Of a stretch of DNA of 64,000 bases, positions 25,843 through 34,896 are shown in pieces. Numbering within the stretch: position 1 is the stretch's first letter; each line of letters starts with the position of its first letter. The stretch covers positions 230,969 to 294,968 of the forward strand of contig NZ_FOQD01000008.1 in assembly GCF_900113665.1 (NCBI RefSeq). The letters are read 5' to 3'. This DNA comes from Planctomicrobium piriforme. GTDB taxonomy: Bacteria > Planctomycetota > Planctomycetia > Planctomycetales > Planctomycetaceae. The notes under the pieces were generated by a model, which had not been told where the DNA came from, searched no databases, and saw only the letters and a program-made list of their open reading frames with translations. Made by a program: the position numbers and the translations under genes.

Positions 25843-27568
25843 TGTTCTCTCCCTGGTCGTCGAACTGAGCCAGAAACCCCTGCAACATTTCCCGCAGGCT
25901 TTCGATCCCCTCTTTGTCATTCAGGTCGAGGACGTCTTCAAACGCCCGCAGCAACTGGTCGAGAGCATCTCGTTCTCGAATCGGCAACTCCGCATACAGT
26001 CGTTCGGCCCGCTGCAGCAGATACCGATTGGCTGTTTCTTCACGGGGATGCATCTTCAGAGCCTGCATCCGCTCGACCGCTTCGGCGAGTTGCTTCTGCG
26101 ACAAGTTGCCCGACTTCCGTTGAAAGACGTGCGTCGCTTTCTTCTTGGTCTCGACAATGGTGGCCTCGGCCTCCAGGACGCCATTGATGTCATAAGTGAA
26201 GCGAATATCAATCGCCTGTCCGGCTGGCCCGCGGGGAATGCCCGTCACCTCGAATTCGCCCAGCAAAGTGTTCTCGGCGACCTTTCGAGATTCCCCCTGA
26301 TACACCCGAACTTTCACGCTCGTCTGAAAAGCCTGGAGCGTCGACACCTGTTTCACGCGACTCACGGGGATCGTGGTATTGCGATTGATAACCGGCAGGA
26401 AATAGCCCGACCGAATCTGCCCCGCGACTTCATTCGAGATCTCGACTCCCAGGGTGAACGGGGCGACATCCGTGACCACCAGGTCGGTAACATGTTCGTT
26501 GCGGCCGACCACCGCGGCATGCACCGCCGCCCCCAGCGCCACGACTTCATCCGGATTCAGCGAGAATCGCGGCGACTGCTGCAGCAGGTCTTCAATCCGC
26601 TTCCGCACGCAGGGCATGCGCGTCGCGCCGCCGACGAGAATCACATCCTGAATCTGCGACCGATTCAATCGGGCATCGCCCAGCGCCTGGCGAATCGGAC
26701 CGGTCAATTGATCGAGCAGCCTGGCGGTCGCCTGTTCAAATTGCTCCCGCGAGATCTGCACAACAGCCGGCGGATCACTGAACTCGCCAGCCTGGTCAGG
26801 CAGCCGAATCTCGGCGTGCGATTCTGCCGTCAGCTTCCGTTTGGCCCCCTCACATTCGCGCCGCAGCCTCGAGATGCGCAGCGGCTGCGACATCTCGATC
26901 CGCTCAAACTGCAGCCCCTGCTGTTGCAGGACCACCGACGCCAGTGCATTGGTGAAATCTTCTCCTCCCAGAAAGATCTCACCGGCCGACGCCCGTATTT
27001 CGATTGTTCCGTCAAAGAGTTCGACAATGGAAACATCGAACGTCCCGCCCCCCAGGTCCACGACGAGAGCCATCCGGTCCTGATCCTGATGCGTCAGGCC
27101 GTAGGCGATGGCCGCCGCGGTCGGCTCGTTGAGAATTCGGGCGACATTCAGCCCCGCCAGCTTTCCGGCCATGATCGTCGCGCGACGTTGTTCTTCATTG
27201 AAATAGGCCGGCACCGTAATCACGGCATCGGTGACATCGTGTCCCAGGTACGCTTCCGCATCCCGTTTCAGCGAACGCAGGACGCAGCTCGACAGCTCAA
27301 TGGCGGTGAGTTTCTTGCCTCCCAGATCGGCAGTCCATTTGGCTTCGCCCATCTGCCGTTTGAAGACGCTGGCGCAGCGCTCGGGACGGGTCACCTGCAG
27401 TTCTTTTGCCAGTCCTCCGACCAGAATCGTGCCGGCATCGTCGCGACCGACCACCGACGGCGTCAGCATCTGACCCAATTCGTTCGGAATCAGCCGGGGG
27501 CCCTCCGGTTCCATAATTGCGACCAGGGAATGCGTTGTTCCCAGATCAATTCCGACAATCACAGGCAT
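25805..27568 (-). CDS. Hsp70-family chaperone, minus-strand module, 587 aa
   Basis: ATP-dependent chaperone. The start at 27568 (MPVIVGIDLGTTHSLVAI) has GGTGAG upstream. The ATPase domain shows phosphate-1 GIDLGTTHS, VITVPAYFNEEQRRAT, the connect-1 motif LNEPTAAAIAYGL, phosphate-2 VVDLGGGTFDVSIV and the adenosine motif VILVGGATRMP (up to about residue 365). The substrate-binding domain follows (NTTIPVSRVKQVSTLQAFQTSVKVRVYQGE, then DINGVLEAEA). About 100 helical residues replace the full lid. With 587 residues it is shorter than DnaK (about 638) and ends without an EEVD-like motif, similar to HscC/DnaK-like specialised Hsp70s. It is the first gene of a unit with two membrane paralogues and a J protein, which suggests a dedicated, membrane-linked client. 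Confidence 0.9.
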   Translation of the reverse strand: MPVIVGIDLGTTHSLVAIMEPEGPRLIPNELGQMLTPSVVGRDDAGTILVGGLAKELQVTRPERCASVFKRQMGEAKWTADLGGKKLTAIELSSCVLRSLKRDAEAYLGHDVTDAVITVPAYFNEEQRRATIMAGKLAGLNVARILNEPTAAAIAYGLTHQDQDRMALVVDLGGGTFDVSIVELFDGTIEIRASAGEIFLGGEDFTNALASVVLQQQGLQFERIEMSQPLRISRLRRECEGAKRKLTAESHAEIRLPDQAGEFSDPPAVVQISREQFEQATARLLDQLTGPIRQALGDARLNRSQIQDVILVGGATRMPCVRKRIEDLLQQSPRFSLNPDEVVALGAAVHAAVVGRNEHVTDLVVTDVAPFTLGVEISNEVAGQIRSGYFLPVINRNTTIPVSRVKQVSTLQAFQTSVKVRVYQGESRKVAENTLLGEFEVTGIPRGPAGQAIDIRFTYDINGVLEAEATIVETKKKATHVFQRKSGNLSQKQLAEAVERMQALKMHPREETANRYLLQRAERLYAELPIRERDALDQLLRAFEDVLDLNDKEGIESLREMLQGFLAQFDDQGENNDGSGYGQNDAV

Positions 27569-27663
27569 ATTGCTCACCAGTTTTCGTCCCTTGGAAGCTG
27601 TCTTCAAAAGCGATCAAAGTGAGTCAAACAGTCCCTGACATTGTTGCGTCGAACGACCATTCC

Positions 27664-27707
27664 CCCCTCACCCCCAGCCCCTCTCCCCGGAGTACCGGGG
27701 CGAGGGG
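27664..27707. repeat. GTGAGGGG-ended dispersed repeat, copy 3 (inverted)
   Basis: CCCCTCACCCCCAGCCCCTC then TCCCCGGAGTACCGGGGCGA GGGG. It is the reverse-oriented form of the family and lies between the Hsp70 gene and the small frame ending at 27668. Confidence 0.65.
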
Positions 27708-27898
27708 AGTTTGAAGACAGTTTCGATAACAGACTCGCTTGATTCGCAGGGACAGGCAAGCCGACAGACGTGTTCGCAAAGATTGTGACAAAACCCGTCA
27801 GGAATTTCCTCGCTGAAAATCACACGCGGTTGCTGCCATTCGGCCAATGCGCGGCAGGAACAGATCCAGCCTGGTTGACCGGCTGCGGGGCATGCCAT
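27668..27898 (-). CDS. possible small Cys-rich protein, 76 aa (doubtful)
   Basis: From an ATG at 27898 the frame reads MACPAAGQPGWICSCRALAE and later EIPDGFCHNLCEHVCRLACPCES before running into the GTGAGGGG-ended repeat. The cysteine spacing (CSC, CxxxCxxxCxxxCxC) is not random-looking and codon choice is GC3-leaning, but there is no ribosome binding site and the last 15 residues are encoded by a repeat. It could be a metal-binding peptide or chance. Confidence 0.2.
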   Translation of the reverse strand: MACPAAGQPGWICSCRALAEWQQPRVIFSEEIPDGFCHNLCEHVCRLACPCESSESVIETVFKLPSPRYSGERGWG

Positions 27899-27950
27899 CA
27901 CAATTCGCTGACCCGCTGCGGCCAGTTTCTCGATCCCCAACTGGAGTCCA

Positions 27951-29339
27951 ATGATGGCCAGCCGAACGCTTCTCTTCCTCGTGCTGGTTCTAGCTGGCAG
28001 GCCCGTCGAGCTCGTGGCGCAAACGACTCATCAGTTGGAGTTCGCGTCCACTCCGGTTGACAATCCATTGAAGGGGCTCGTCCCTTACGCGACCGCGGAA
28101 GTCGAGCGGTTTCCGCACAGTCTCGAATTCGATTACCTCCCCTTCTCGGCCCTCGTCGGCGGGGAGAACGAGTACGACTGGCAGCCGCTTGAAAACCTGC
28201 TCAATACCTCTGCCGAACGCGGCTGTCAGGTTGTGTTTCGCATCTACCTGGAATATCCCGGCCGCACCGGCTGCATTCCGAAGTACCTGCTGGATCAAGG
28301 ACTCACGGTGCATCGCTATCTCAACACGAATACTCAGCCGGAGCCGCCGCAGCCGATCGAAACGCCCGACTACGAAGACCTAAAGCTGCGGAAGTCGCTG
28401 CAGCAGTTCATTGCCGCGCTCGGCAAGCGCTATGACGGAGATCCCCGCATCGGCTTTATCACCGCCGGGCTGCTCGGCACCTGGGGAGAATGGCACACCT
28501 ACCCCCGCGACGAACTCTTCGCCAGCCAGGCGGTGCAGAACGAAGTCATGTCCGCCTACGAGGCGGCGTTCAAGATCACCCCTGTCCTGCTGCGGTATCC
28601 CGCCGGACCAGAACACGAGTCACTGGCGCCGAATGCCCAGCGAAATTTTGGCTACCACGACGATTCATTCGCCTGGGCCACGCTCGACACTGGCAAGCAG
28701 AACGACGACTGGTTCTTCGTTCCCGCCCTGCAGCAGGCCGGCATTGCGGCGGTCGAAAAATGGAAGACCGCGCCGATTGGCGGTGAGATCCGTCCCGAAG
28801 CCTGGGGGAAGGTCTTCGATGCCAAACCCGGTAAGAAGCAGATTCAGAACTTCGAAAAATGCGTTCGCACTACGCATGCGAGCTGGCTGATGGACAGCGG
28901 ACTGTACGAGCAGAAAACCTCGCCCGAACGCTATCGTCGAGCGATCGAACAGGTGCGGCTGCTGGGGTACGACTTCCATGTTCCGCAGGTGACGCTGGGA
29001 CCGCTGACTGGCAAGCAGCTCCCAGTCTCGGTCCACCTGGAAAATCGCGGAGTCGCGCCGTTTTATTACGACTGGCCTGTCGAATTCGGCTTCATCTCCA
29101 GCGGCCGCGTGGTTGAAACTCTGCCAAGTACCGGAAAAATCACCGGTCTGCTCCCTGGCGATCCGGTTCGAATCTGGACCCAGTCTCTCGACGTGCAGTC
29201 GTTACCCGCCGGCAAATACCGGCTCGCCCTTCGCGTCGTGAATCCGCTGCCGCAGGGGAAACCCCTGCGTTTCGCCAATGCCGCGCAAGACGCCGATGCC
29301 GCCGGATGGCTCACGCTCGGAGAAATCGACATCCCCTGA
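27951..29339 (+). CDS. secreted DUF4832-domain protein, 462 aa
   Basis: A signal peptide (LLFLVLVLAGRPVELVAQ) is followed by a TIM-barrel-like region: NPLKGLVPYATAEVERFPHSLEFDYLPFSALV, QVVFRIYLEYPGRTGCIPKYL, DPRIGFITAGLLGTWGEWHTYP, then a C-terminal beta-sandwich (VSVHLENRGVAPFYYDWPVEFGF ... GKYRLALRVVNP). The DNPLKG start, the GTWGEWHT segment and the RLAL..VNP ending are the pattern of DUF4832 proteins, related in fold to glycoside hydrolases. Enzymatic activity is unproven. ATG at 27951 with GGAG five bases upstream; a second ATG is immediately downstream. It lies between the two Hsp70 modules but has no obvious connection to them. Confidence 0.85.
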   Translation: MMASRTLLFLVLVLAGRPVELVAQTTHQLEFASTPVDNPLKGLVPYATAEVERFPHSLEFDYLPFSALVGGENEYDWQPLENLLNTSAERGCQVVFRIYLEYPGRTGCIPKYLLDQGLTVHRYLNTNTQPEPPQPIETPDYEDLKLRKSLQQFIAALGKRYDGDPRIGFITAGLLGTWGEWHTYPRDELFASQAVQNEVMSAYEAAFKITPVLLRYPAGPEHESLAPNAQRNFGYHDDSFAWATLDTGKQNDDWFFVPALQQAGIAAVEKWKTAPIGGEIRPEAWGKVFDAKPGKKQIQNFEKCVRTTHASWLMDSGLYEQKTSPERYRRAIEQVRLLGYDFHVPQVTLGPLTGKQLPVSVHLENRGVAPFYYDWPVEFGFISSGRVVETLPSTGKITGLLPGDPVRIWTQSLDVQSLPAGKYRLALRVVNPLPQGKPLRFANAAQDADAAGWLTLGEIDIP

Positions 29340-29377
29340 CATGAGAGCGGGGAATTCACAATGCCGCTGTTTCCTTC

Positions 29378-29495
29378 AAAATCCGAATCTCGAAGCACGA
29401 AATCCGAAACAAGCCTTAGGACGGCCGGACCGGGCTTTTCATGATTGGAATTTGGAGTTTGTTTCGGATTTCGGATTTCGTGCTTCGGATTTCGA
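29378..29495. repeat. TTTCGGATTTCGTGCTT palindromic element, copy 2
   Basis: Left arm 29378-29410 (AAAATCCGAATCTCGAAGCA...) and right arm 29461-29495 (GTTTCGGATTTCGGATTTCG...) are complementary with small insertions. It lies in the 378-bp gap before the second Hsp70 gene; the rest of 29340-29717 shows no gene. Confidence 0.65.
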
Positions 29496-29717
29496 GAATA
29501 CGCCAACCTCCGGAATGTCCGTTCTGCCAGTCGTCCTTCCCTTGAATCACGTCCTAGCCACGGTCAGAATACCGATCTTGACATTTCCCGAACGGCATTC
29601 GTTCCGCACGCGATCTGGTTGCGGCAGCGCAGCGCCGGGCTTCCCTGTTGATTCGACGTCACTGTGTTCACGACAGGGGCCGGGGCCGTCGCCCGTTATT
29701 CACCCAGCGAGGAGTTT

Positions 29718-31295
29718 ATGGAGATTCTCGAAGGCCAGACAGTCGGTATCGATCTGGGCACCACCTATTCCGCCATTGCCCAGCTCAACGTTCAGGGCGA
29801 GCCCGTCTCCCTGCCGAACGCCGACGGAAAAACGATCACCCCCTCCGTCGTCATTCTCGGGGAAGACAACAAGATCATCGTCGGACCCTCGTTCGAGCGG
29901 ATGTCGATCGAAAACCCCCGCAACATCGTGGAAGCCATCAAACGGCAGATGGGGAACAAAGACTTCGTGATCGTGCATCACGGTCGCAAGTACACCCCGG
30001 AATTCATCTCCGCGCTGATCATCAAGAAGTTGAAGCAGGATGCGGAGAAGATGGTCGGCCCGATCGTCAACGCCGTCATCACGGTGCCGTATTACTTCAA
30101 CGACGTCCGCCGCAAGGCCACGCAAGACGCCGGCAAGATCGCCAAGCTCAACGTCATCGACATCATCAACGAGCCCACCGCCGCGACGCTCGCGTACGCC
30201 TGGCAGAAAGGGCAACTCGGTCGCCCTGACCTGTTCAAGGGGGAAAAGACCATCATGGTCTACGACCTCGGCGGCGGCACGTTCGACGTCACCGTCGTCC
30301 GTTATAACGCCACGAACTTCCGCGTCCTCGCGACCGACGGCGACGTGATGCTCGGCGGGCTCGACTGGAGCCGCCGCATCGTCGACTACATCGCCGAGCA
30401 GTTCCACCGCAAGCACAACATCGATCCTCGCGAAGACCCCGAAACGCTCATGCAGTTGACGCAGGAGTGCGAACAGGCCAAACGCGATCTCAGCAATCGT
30501 GCCCAGGTGCCGCTCAATGCCTACTACAAGGGGAAGAATCTCACCCTCGCCATGAGCCGCGGCGACTTCGAACGCCTCACCGCCGACCTCATGCAGCGGA
30601 CCCGTGACACCACCGAACTGGTGATGGCGCAGGCCGGCGTCGGCAAGGGAGAACTCGACGAAGTGGTGCTCGTGGGCGGTTCGACCTACATGCCCGTCGT
30701 CGAAACGATGCTTCGCGAGGTGACCGGCAAGGTTCCTTCCCGCGACGTCACCCCGGAAGAAGCTGTCGCCCAGGGGGCTGCCATTCACGCGGCGATCCTC
30801 GAAGCCCGCGCCACTGGCGGCGGCAGCCGCATGGCGCAGGCGGTACTCAACCGGCTGCGTTCGGTCACGGCGACCGATGTGAACTCCCACTCGCTGGGGG
30901 TGAAGATTTCGGATCCGAACAACCGGACCCGCAAAATCAATCACATCATGATCCCCAAGAACACGTCGATTCCGTTCGAGGTGTCTCAGAAGTTCGTGAC
31001 GAATGCGGCCAATCAGCAGCGGATTCACATCTGCGTGCTGGAAGGGGATGCGATCGATCCGGACGCCTGCACCACGATTGGCGACTTCCGCATTATCAGC
31101 CTGCCGCCGAACCTGCCGGCCGGCTCGCCGGTGGAAGTCACCTACCGGTACGACAAGAACGGCCGAATCCACGCCAGTGCCCGCGAACTCACCTCGCGGC
31201 AGGAAGCGAAGACCGAGATCGTGCGCGACTCCGGACTCACCGACGAAAACGTCGACACGTTCGAAGCCCTGGCCGCGGAATACTCGGTCGAATAA
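29718..31295 (+). CDS. short Hsp70-family protein, plus-strand module, 525 aa
   Basis: Start at the ATG at 29718 with GAGGAG seven bases upstream. ATPase motifs: VGIDLGTTYSAIAQL (residues 9-23), VITVPYYFNDVRRKAT, INEPTAATLAYAW, MVYDLGGGTFDVTVV, and VLVGGSTYMPVVE. A 15-residue glycine/arginine-containing segment (ARATGGGSRMAQAVLNRLRS) then leads into the substrate-binding beta domain (HSLGVKISDPNNRTRKINHIMIPKNTSIPF ... VLEGDAIDPDACTTIGDF). The protein stops about 25 residues after the beta domain, so the helical lid is essentially missing. The next two genes on the strand encode a J-like membrane protein and a sensor kinase; gaps of 258 and 125 bp carrying repeats separate them. Confidence 0.88.
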   Translation: MEILEGQTVGIDLGTTYSAIAQLNVQGEPVSLPNADGKTITPSVVILGEDNKIIVGPSFERMSIENPRNIVEAIKRQMGNKDFVIVHHGRKYTPEFISALIIKKLKQDAEKMVGPIVNAVITVPYYFNDVRRKATQDAGKIAKLNVIDIINEPTAATLAYAWQKGQLGRPDLFKGEKTIMVYDLGGGTFDVTVVRYNATNFRVLATDGDVMLGGLDWSRRIVDYIAEQFHRKHNIDPREDPETLMQLTQECEQAKRDLSNRAQVPLNAYYKGKNLTLAMSRGDFERLTADLMQRTRDTTELVMAQAGVGKGELDEVVLVGGSTYMPVVETMLREVTGKVPSRDVTPEEAVAQGAAIHAAILEARATGGGSRMAQAVLNRLRSVTATDVNSHSLGVKISDPNNRTRKINHIMIPKNTSIPFEVSQKFVTNAANQQRIHICVLEGDAIDPDACTTIGDFRIISLPPNLPAGSPVEVTYRYDKNGRIHASARELTSRQEAKTEIVRDSGLTDENVDTFEALAAEYSVE

Positions 31296-31412
31296 CGGCA
31301 ACATCCCATTCTGCTCCCGGAATGAGCCAGGAGCAGAATGTCGGAGCATAGGGAACATGCTGTCCTCTGCCGGGCAGACCGGTTCCTGATGTCCTTCTTC
31401 AGTAGAACCAGA

Positions 31413-31515
31413 TTTTCAGTCGTCAGTTTTCAGTTCAGACCAGGCAGGTCATTTGAAGAAATGCAATTCGCGATCATTTTAGGTGTTTTTGACTGACAAC
31501 TGAAAACTGATGACT
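31413..31515. repeat. AACTGAAAACTGA element, full copy
   Basis: Left arm (about 31413-31436, TTTTCAGTCGTCAGTTTTCA...) and right arm (about 31490-31514, GACTGACAACTGAAAACTGA...) are complementary and flank a 50-bp body. The body shares GGTCATTT-AAG with the inverted body of the copy at 36060. Confidence 0.6.
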
Positions 31516-31553
31516 AGGAACTACTGTACCTCAACACGGAAGCGCCCTGACGT

Positions 31554-32615
31554 ATGGATTTCTACAAGGAATGGCTGGGCATCCCGGATGGAAACCGTCC
31601 GCCAGATCATTACGAACTGCTGCGCGTCGTCCGCTTTGAGGATGACTCCGATAAGATTCGGGCGCACTACAAAAAGCTGAACGCGCACGTCCGCAAGTAC
31701 GCCACTGGCCAGTATTCGCTGCAGTCGCAGGAACTGCTCAACGAAATGGCCAAGGCGATGCTCTGCCTGACCGACGCCGAACGCAAACGCGAGTACGACG
31801 AATCGCTGGGCCGCGAATTCCCGCCAGATCAGGACGAGTTCGGCCGTCAACCGATCCTCGACGTCCTCTGCAAGCAGGGGAAAATCTCCCGCGACCAGAA
31901 GAAGGAAATCGAAGAATTCGCTGACCGTCGCGGGCTCTCGCACCGCGACGCCGTCGTCCAGATGAAGCTCGCCGAGCCGACTGTCGCTGCCAAGGCCCTC
32001 GCCGTGCAACTTGGCTATTCCTACGTCGACCTCGAAGACATGCTCCCCGAGGACGACATTCTCGACAAGGTTCCCCGCCAACTCGTCAAACAGCATTCGT
32101 TCATCCCGCTGTTTATCGACGACGGCCGGCTATTGATTGCCTGCATCGATCAGCCTGAGCACGAACTCGAAGACGAGCTGCGTTTGCGTTACGACGCCCC
32201 CATCCGTCCGGTCATCGCTGCCCCGCGTGCGATCAATCAGGCGATCTCGCAATACTTCGCCCCCGGCATGCGGGACGAAGCCAAAGTCAGCACCCCCGTC
32301 CAGACCACCGGTAAGGGGAAGGGGAAAGCCGCTCAGAAGACGACCGGCACGGCCAAGCAAACCGGGGCGCAGAAGAAGGCCGCAGCCAGCGTTCCCTTCG
32401 CTCAGCTTCCTCCCGAAGTCCAGAAGGAACGCAAACAGTACGGCATCCTTTTCATCTGCTGGAGCGTCATTCTGCCGATGGCTCCGCAGTTGCTGAAATC
32501 CATCAACCCCCTGCTCGCCGCCCAGATTCCCATTGGGTTGTTTCCAAACATCGCCATCGCCGTGTGCGTTGCCGGCGCCGTCACCTGGTGGGTCACGCAA
32601 AAGTACTGGAAGTAA
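31554..32615 (+). CDS. degenerate J-like / MshEN fusion with C-terminal membrane anchor, 353 aa
   Basis: Residues 5-85 match the planctomycete J-like domain: EWLGIPDGNRPPDHYELLRV, AHYKKLNAHVRKYATGQYS, LLNEMAKAMLCLTDAERKREYDE; the HPD tripeptide is absent. Residues 92-235 match the GspE/PilB N-terminal MshEN fold (PILDVLCKQGKISRDQKKEIEEFA, AKALAVQLGYSYVDLEDM, PRQLVKQHSFIPLFIDDGRLLIA, RPVIAAPRAINQAISQYF). A Lys/Thr/Ala linker follows and one or two membrane helices end the protein (GILFICWSVILPMAPQLL, AIAVCVAGAVTWWVT). The ATPase domain of GspE is missing. MshEN domains in some proteins bind cyclic-di-GMP, but the binding residues cannot be confirmed here. Position after an Hsp70 gene suggests a membrane co-chaperone or sensor. 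Confidence 0.82.
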   Translation: MDFYKEWLGIPDGNRPPDHYELLRVVRFEDDSDKIRAHYKKLNAHVRKYATGQYSLQSQELLNEMAKAMLCLTDAERKREYDESLGREFPPDQDEFGRQPILDVLCKQGKISRDQKKEIEEFADRRGLSHRDAVVQMKLAEPTVAAKALAVQLGYSYVDLEDMLPEDDILDKVPRQLVKQHSFIPLFIDDGRLLIACIDQPEHELEDELRLRYDAPIRPVIAAPRAINQAISQYFAPGMRDEAKVSTPVQTTGKGKGKAAQKTTGTAKQTGAQKKAAASVPFAQLPPEVQKERKQYGILFICWSVILPMAPQLLKSINPLLAAQIPIGLFPNIAIAVCVAGAVTWWVTQKYWK

Positions 32616-32620
32616 GGTAG

Positions 32621-32724
32621 CGGTCAGCTATCGGCATTCAGCTTTCAGCACAAACTACTTTAGATTGTGATTTCAACTGGGTGTTGCTTCTGGCTGACCG
32701 CTGATCGCTGAAAGCTGAGAACTT
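32621..32724. repeat. AACTGAAAACTGA-like element, diverged copy
   Basis: GGTCAGCTATCGGCATTCAG at the left and CTGACCGCTGATCGCTGAAA at the right form an imperfect inverted repeat around a less GC-rich centre, in the gap before the kinase gene. Confidence 0.5.
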
Positions 32725-32740
32725 CTCCCCAGGACGCACT

Positions 32741-34402
32741 GTGATCGACGCGACGTTGCTCGTCATTCAGGGACCAGAACAGGGCCGACGCTACGAGCTG
32801 GTCCCGGAGTCGATGCACGTCGGTCGCGGCGGTCAGAACGAAATTCGCGTTCTCGACACCGAAGCCTCGCGGCAGCATGCGTTGCTCGCCTGGACCGATG
32901 GCGATTGGGTGATTACGGATCTCGACAGCTCGAACGGCACCTACGTCAACGGCCGCGCCATCAAAACCGCCGTCATCCGCCCAGGCGATCAGATTCAGGT
33001 CGGCCGCACGATCCTCCTCTACACCGGCGACACCCAGCCCCGCGAATATTCGGCAGGAGAGAAGATCAATCTCGTCGCCAGATCGTCCGCCGACGATCAA
33101 TCCCGCATTGTCAGTCAGGCCAAGCCCTCGGAGAACGCGGCCTTTGGTGGCTGGACGCAGGCGGGGGATAACCTGCAACTGCTCTATCGCATCACCGAAG
33201 AAGTCGTCAGCCCGACCACGTCGCTCGACGAGCTTCTGCAGCGCGTCCTCGACCTCACGCTGGAAGCAGTCGGCGCCGATCGCGGCTGCATGCTGGTCGC
33301 GGACTCGAAGACAGACCGCATCGAGCCCCGCGTCGTGGCCCATCGCGGCTCGGCGAACGTCAACGAACGCATGCCGATCTCGACCAGTATCGTCGAGTAC
33401 GTCATCTACAACGGACAGGGGGTCCGCACCTCCGATGCGCAGCACGACAGCCGCTTTGACACCGGCCAGAGCATCGTCAAATCCGGCATCCGCGAAGCGA
33501 TGTGCGTCCCCATGCGGGGCCGTTACGAACTGATGGGAGTGATCTATGTCGACACCACCCGCTCGTCGGTCGAGATGCTCGGAAGCCTGATGGGCGGCCG
33601 CTTCAACGACCAGTTGTTGCTCATGCTCCTGGCCATCGGGCGGCAGTCGGCCCTCGCCATCGAGAACTACCGTTATCAGGACGCTCTCGTGACCTCGGAA
33701 CGGCTGGCGGCGATTGGCCAGACGATCACGATCATGAGCCACCACATCAAAAACATTCTGCAAGGCCTGCAAGGGGGCGGTTACCTCATCGACTCCGGGC
33801 TGAAGCAGAAAAACGACGAGATGATCCGCAAAGGCTGGGGAGTCGTCGAACGCAATCAGAACCGCATCTATAACCTCGTAATGGACTTACTGACGTTCAG
33901 CAAAGAACGCGAACCGCGGCTGACGATGTCGGACATTTCCGAGGTGCTGCGCGACGTCCTCGAACTGATGGAGCCCCGCCTCACCGCTGCGAGTATTCAA
34001 TCCGCGATCGTTCCCGCACCCGCGACTCCGCTTTCGCTTTTCGACGCCGAAGGCTTCCATCGGGCGATCCTCAATATCGTGACCAATGCCATCGATGCTC
34101 TCGACGGCCAGCCCAACCCCCGTCTCGAAATCCGCTATGGCCTCGATCAGGCACGTGAGCAAATGTGGGTCGAAATTGAAGACAACGGACCCGGCATCGA
34201 CGACGCCGAACTCCCTCGATTGTTCAGCCTGTTCGAATCCACCAAGGGCTTCAAAGGGACCGGTCTTGGACTCGCGGTCAGCCGCAAGATCCTGCAGGAA
34301 CACGGCGGCACTATCTCCGTCCGCACCAAAGCCGGCATCGGCACCAGCTTCCGCCTCGAATGGCCGTACCAGAGCGAAGAAGCGGAGCTGAGTGCGGAGT
34401 GA
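32741..34402 (+). CDS. FHA-GAF sensor histidine kinase, 553 aa
   Basis: Starts with GTG, with AGGA six bases upstream. Domains: FHA (residues 4-95: MHVGRGGQNEIRV, SRQHALL, DLDSSNGTYVNGR), GAF (about 145-310: LLYRITEEVVSPTTSLDELLQRVLDL, GIREAMCVPMRGRYELMGVIYVD), H-box with phospho-acceptor His in MSHHIKNILQG near residue 334, and the HATPase domain (ILNIVTNAIDAL, EDNGPGIDD, GTGLGLAVSRKILQEHGGTI). There is no membrane segment, so the kinase is cytoplasmic; an FHA input suggests recruitment to phosphothreonine proteins. No response regulator is immediately adjacent; the sigma54-type regulator at 37939 is the nearest candidate. Confidence 0.9.
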   Translation: MIDATLLVIQGPEQGRRYELVPESMHVGRGGQNEIRVLDTEASRQHALLAWTDGDWVITDLDSSNGTYVNGRAIKTAVIRPGDQIQVGRTILLYTGDTQPREYSAGEKINLVARSSADDQSRIVSQAKPSENAAFGGWTQAGDNLQLLYRITEEVVSPTTSLDELLQRVLDLTLEAVGADRGCMLVADSKTDRIEPRVVAHRGSANVNERMPISTSIVEYVIYNGQGVRTSDAQHDSRFDTGQSIVKSGIREAMCVPMRGRYELMGVIYVDTTRSSVEMLGSLMGGRFNDQLLLMLLAIGRQSALAIENYRYQDALVTSERLAAIGQTITIMSHHIKNILQGLQGGGYLIDSGLKQKNDEMIRKGWGVVERNQNRIYNLVMDLLTFSKEREPRLTMSDISEVLRDVLELMEPRLTAASIQSAIVPAPATPLSLFDAEGFHRAILNIVTNAIDALDGQPNPRLEIRYGLDQAREQMWVEIEDNGPGIDDAELPRLFSLFESTKGFKGTGLGLAVSRKILQEHGGTISVRTKAGIGTSFRLEWPYQSEEAELSAE

Positions 34403-34896
34403 CGGGCGGAGTCCAGTGTCCAGAGTCGAGTGTCCAGAGCCAGAAAGAAGGGGTCGGGGGTCAGGATTCAGGGGTCAGTGCATGCGAAAGCTGATCGCTG
34501 ACAGCCGACCACTTCTTCGGCGGTCAAGTAACAATGAATTCTCCCCTCGCCCCGAGTTCGAGTCGCCACACAGCCTCTGCGCCCTATCGGGGAGAGGGGC
34601 CGGGGGTGAGGGGGAGAGTCCAGTGTCGAGAGTCGAGTGTCCAGAGCCGGACAGAGGGGATCAGGCTTGAGGCCTGAGGGAAGAAGATTGTGCTTTGAAC
34701 TTTGTTCCCTTCCCCTCAAGTCCAAGCCTCAGGTCTCACGCCTCCTCAATGACAAATCAACTTCGCCCCCATACATCCCCTACGATCCCGCATTCCTCTT
34801 CCTGGCAAGCCCCTTCTCGATGCACCTCTCCATTGCGGGCGGACGCACGACCCGTTCTGATGAATGCATCCATCTTTCCATTCGAGAAGCCGCCCG
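34403..34896. other. repeat-rich gap, 494 bp
   Basis: No convincing gene. Two GTCCAGAGTCGAGTGTCCAG strings lie at about 34412-34443 and 34617-34654. A GGGGTCAGG string lies between them at about 34450-34480. A GAGGCCTGAGG-type string is at about 34665-34680. Confidence 0.6.
34543..34614. repeat. GTGAGGGG-ended dispersed repeat, copy 4 with expanded centre
   Basis: CCCCTCGCCCCGAG at one end and GGGGAGAGGGGCCGGGGGTG AGGGG at the other. The central GTACTC of other copies is replaced by about 30 bp of unrelated sequence. Confidence 0.65.

Noticed and set aside
26048..27622. 524-aa open frame on the plus strand
   Set aside because: Antisense to the first Hsp70, with no recognisable motif or ribosome binding site.
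29700..31358. 552-aa open frame on the minus strand
   Set aside because: Antisense to the second Hsp70; composition is rich in His, Arg, Asp and Val as expected of a mirror frame.
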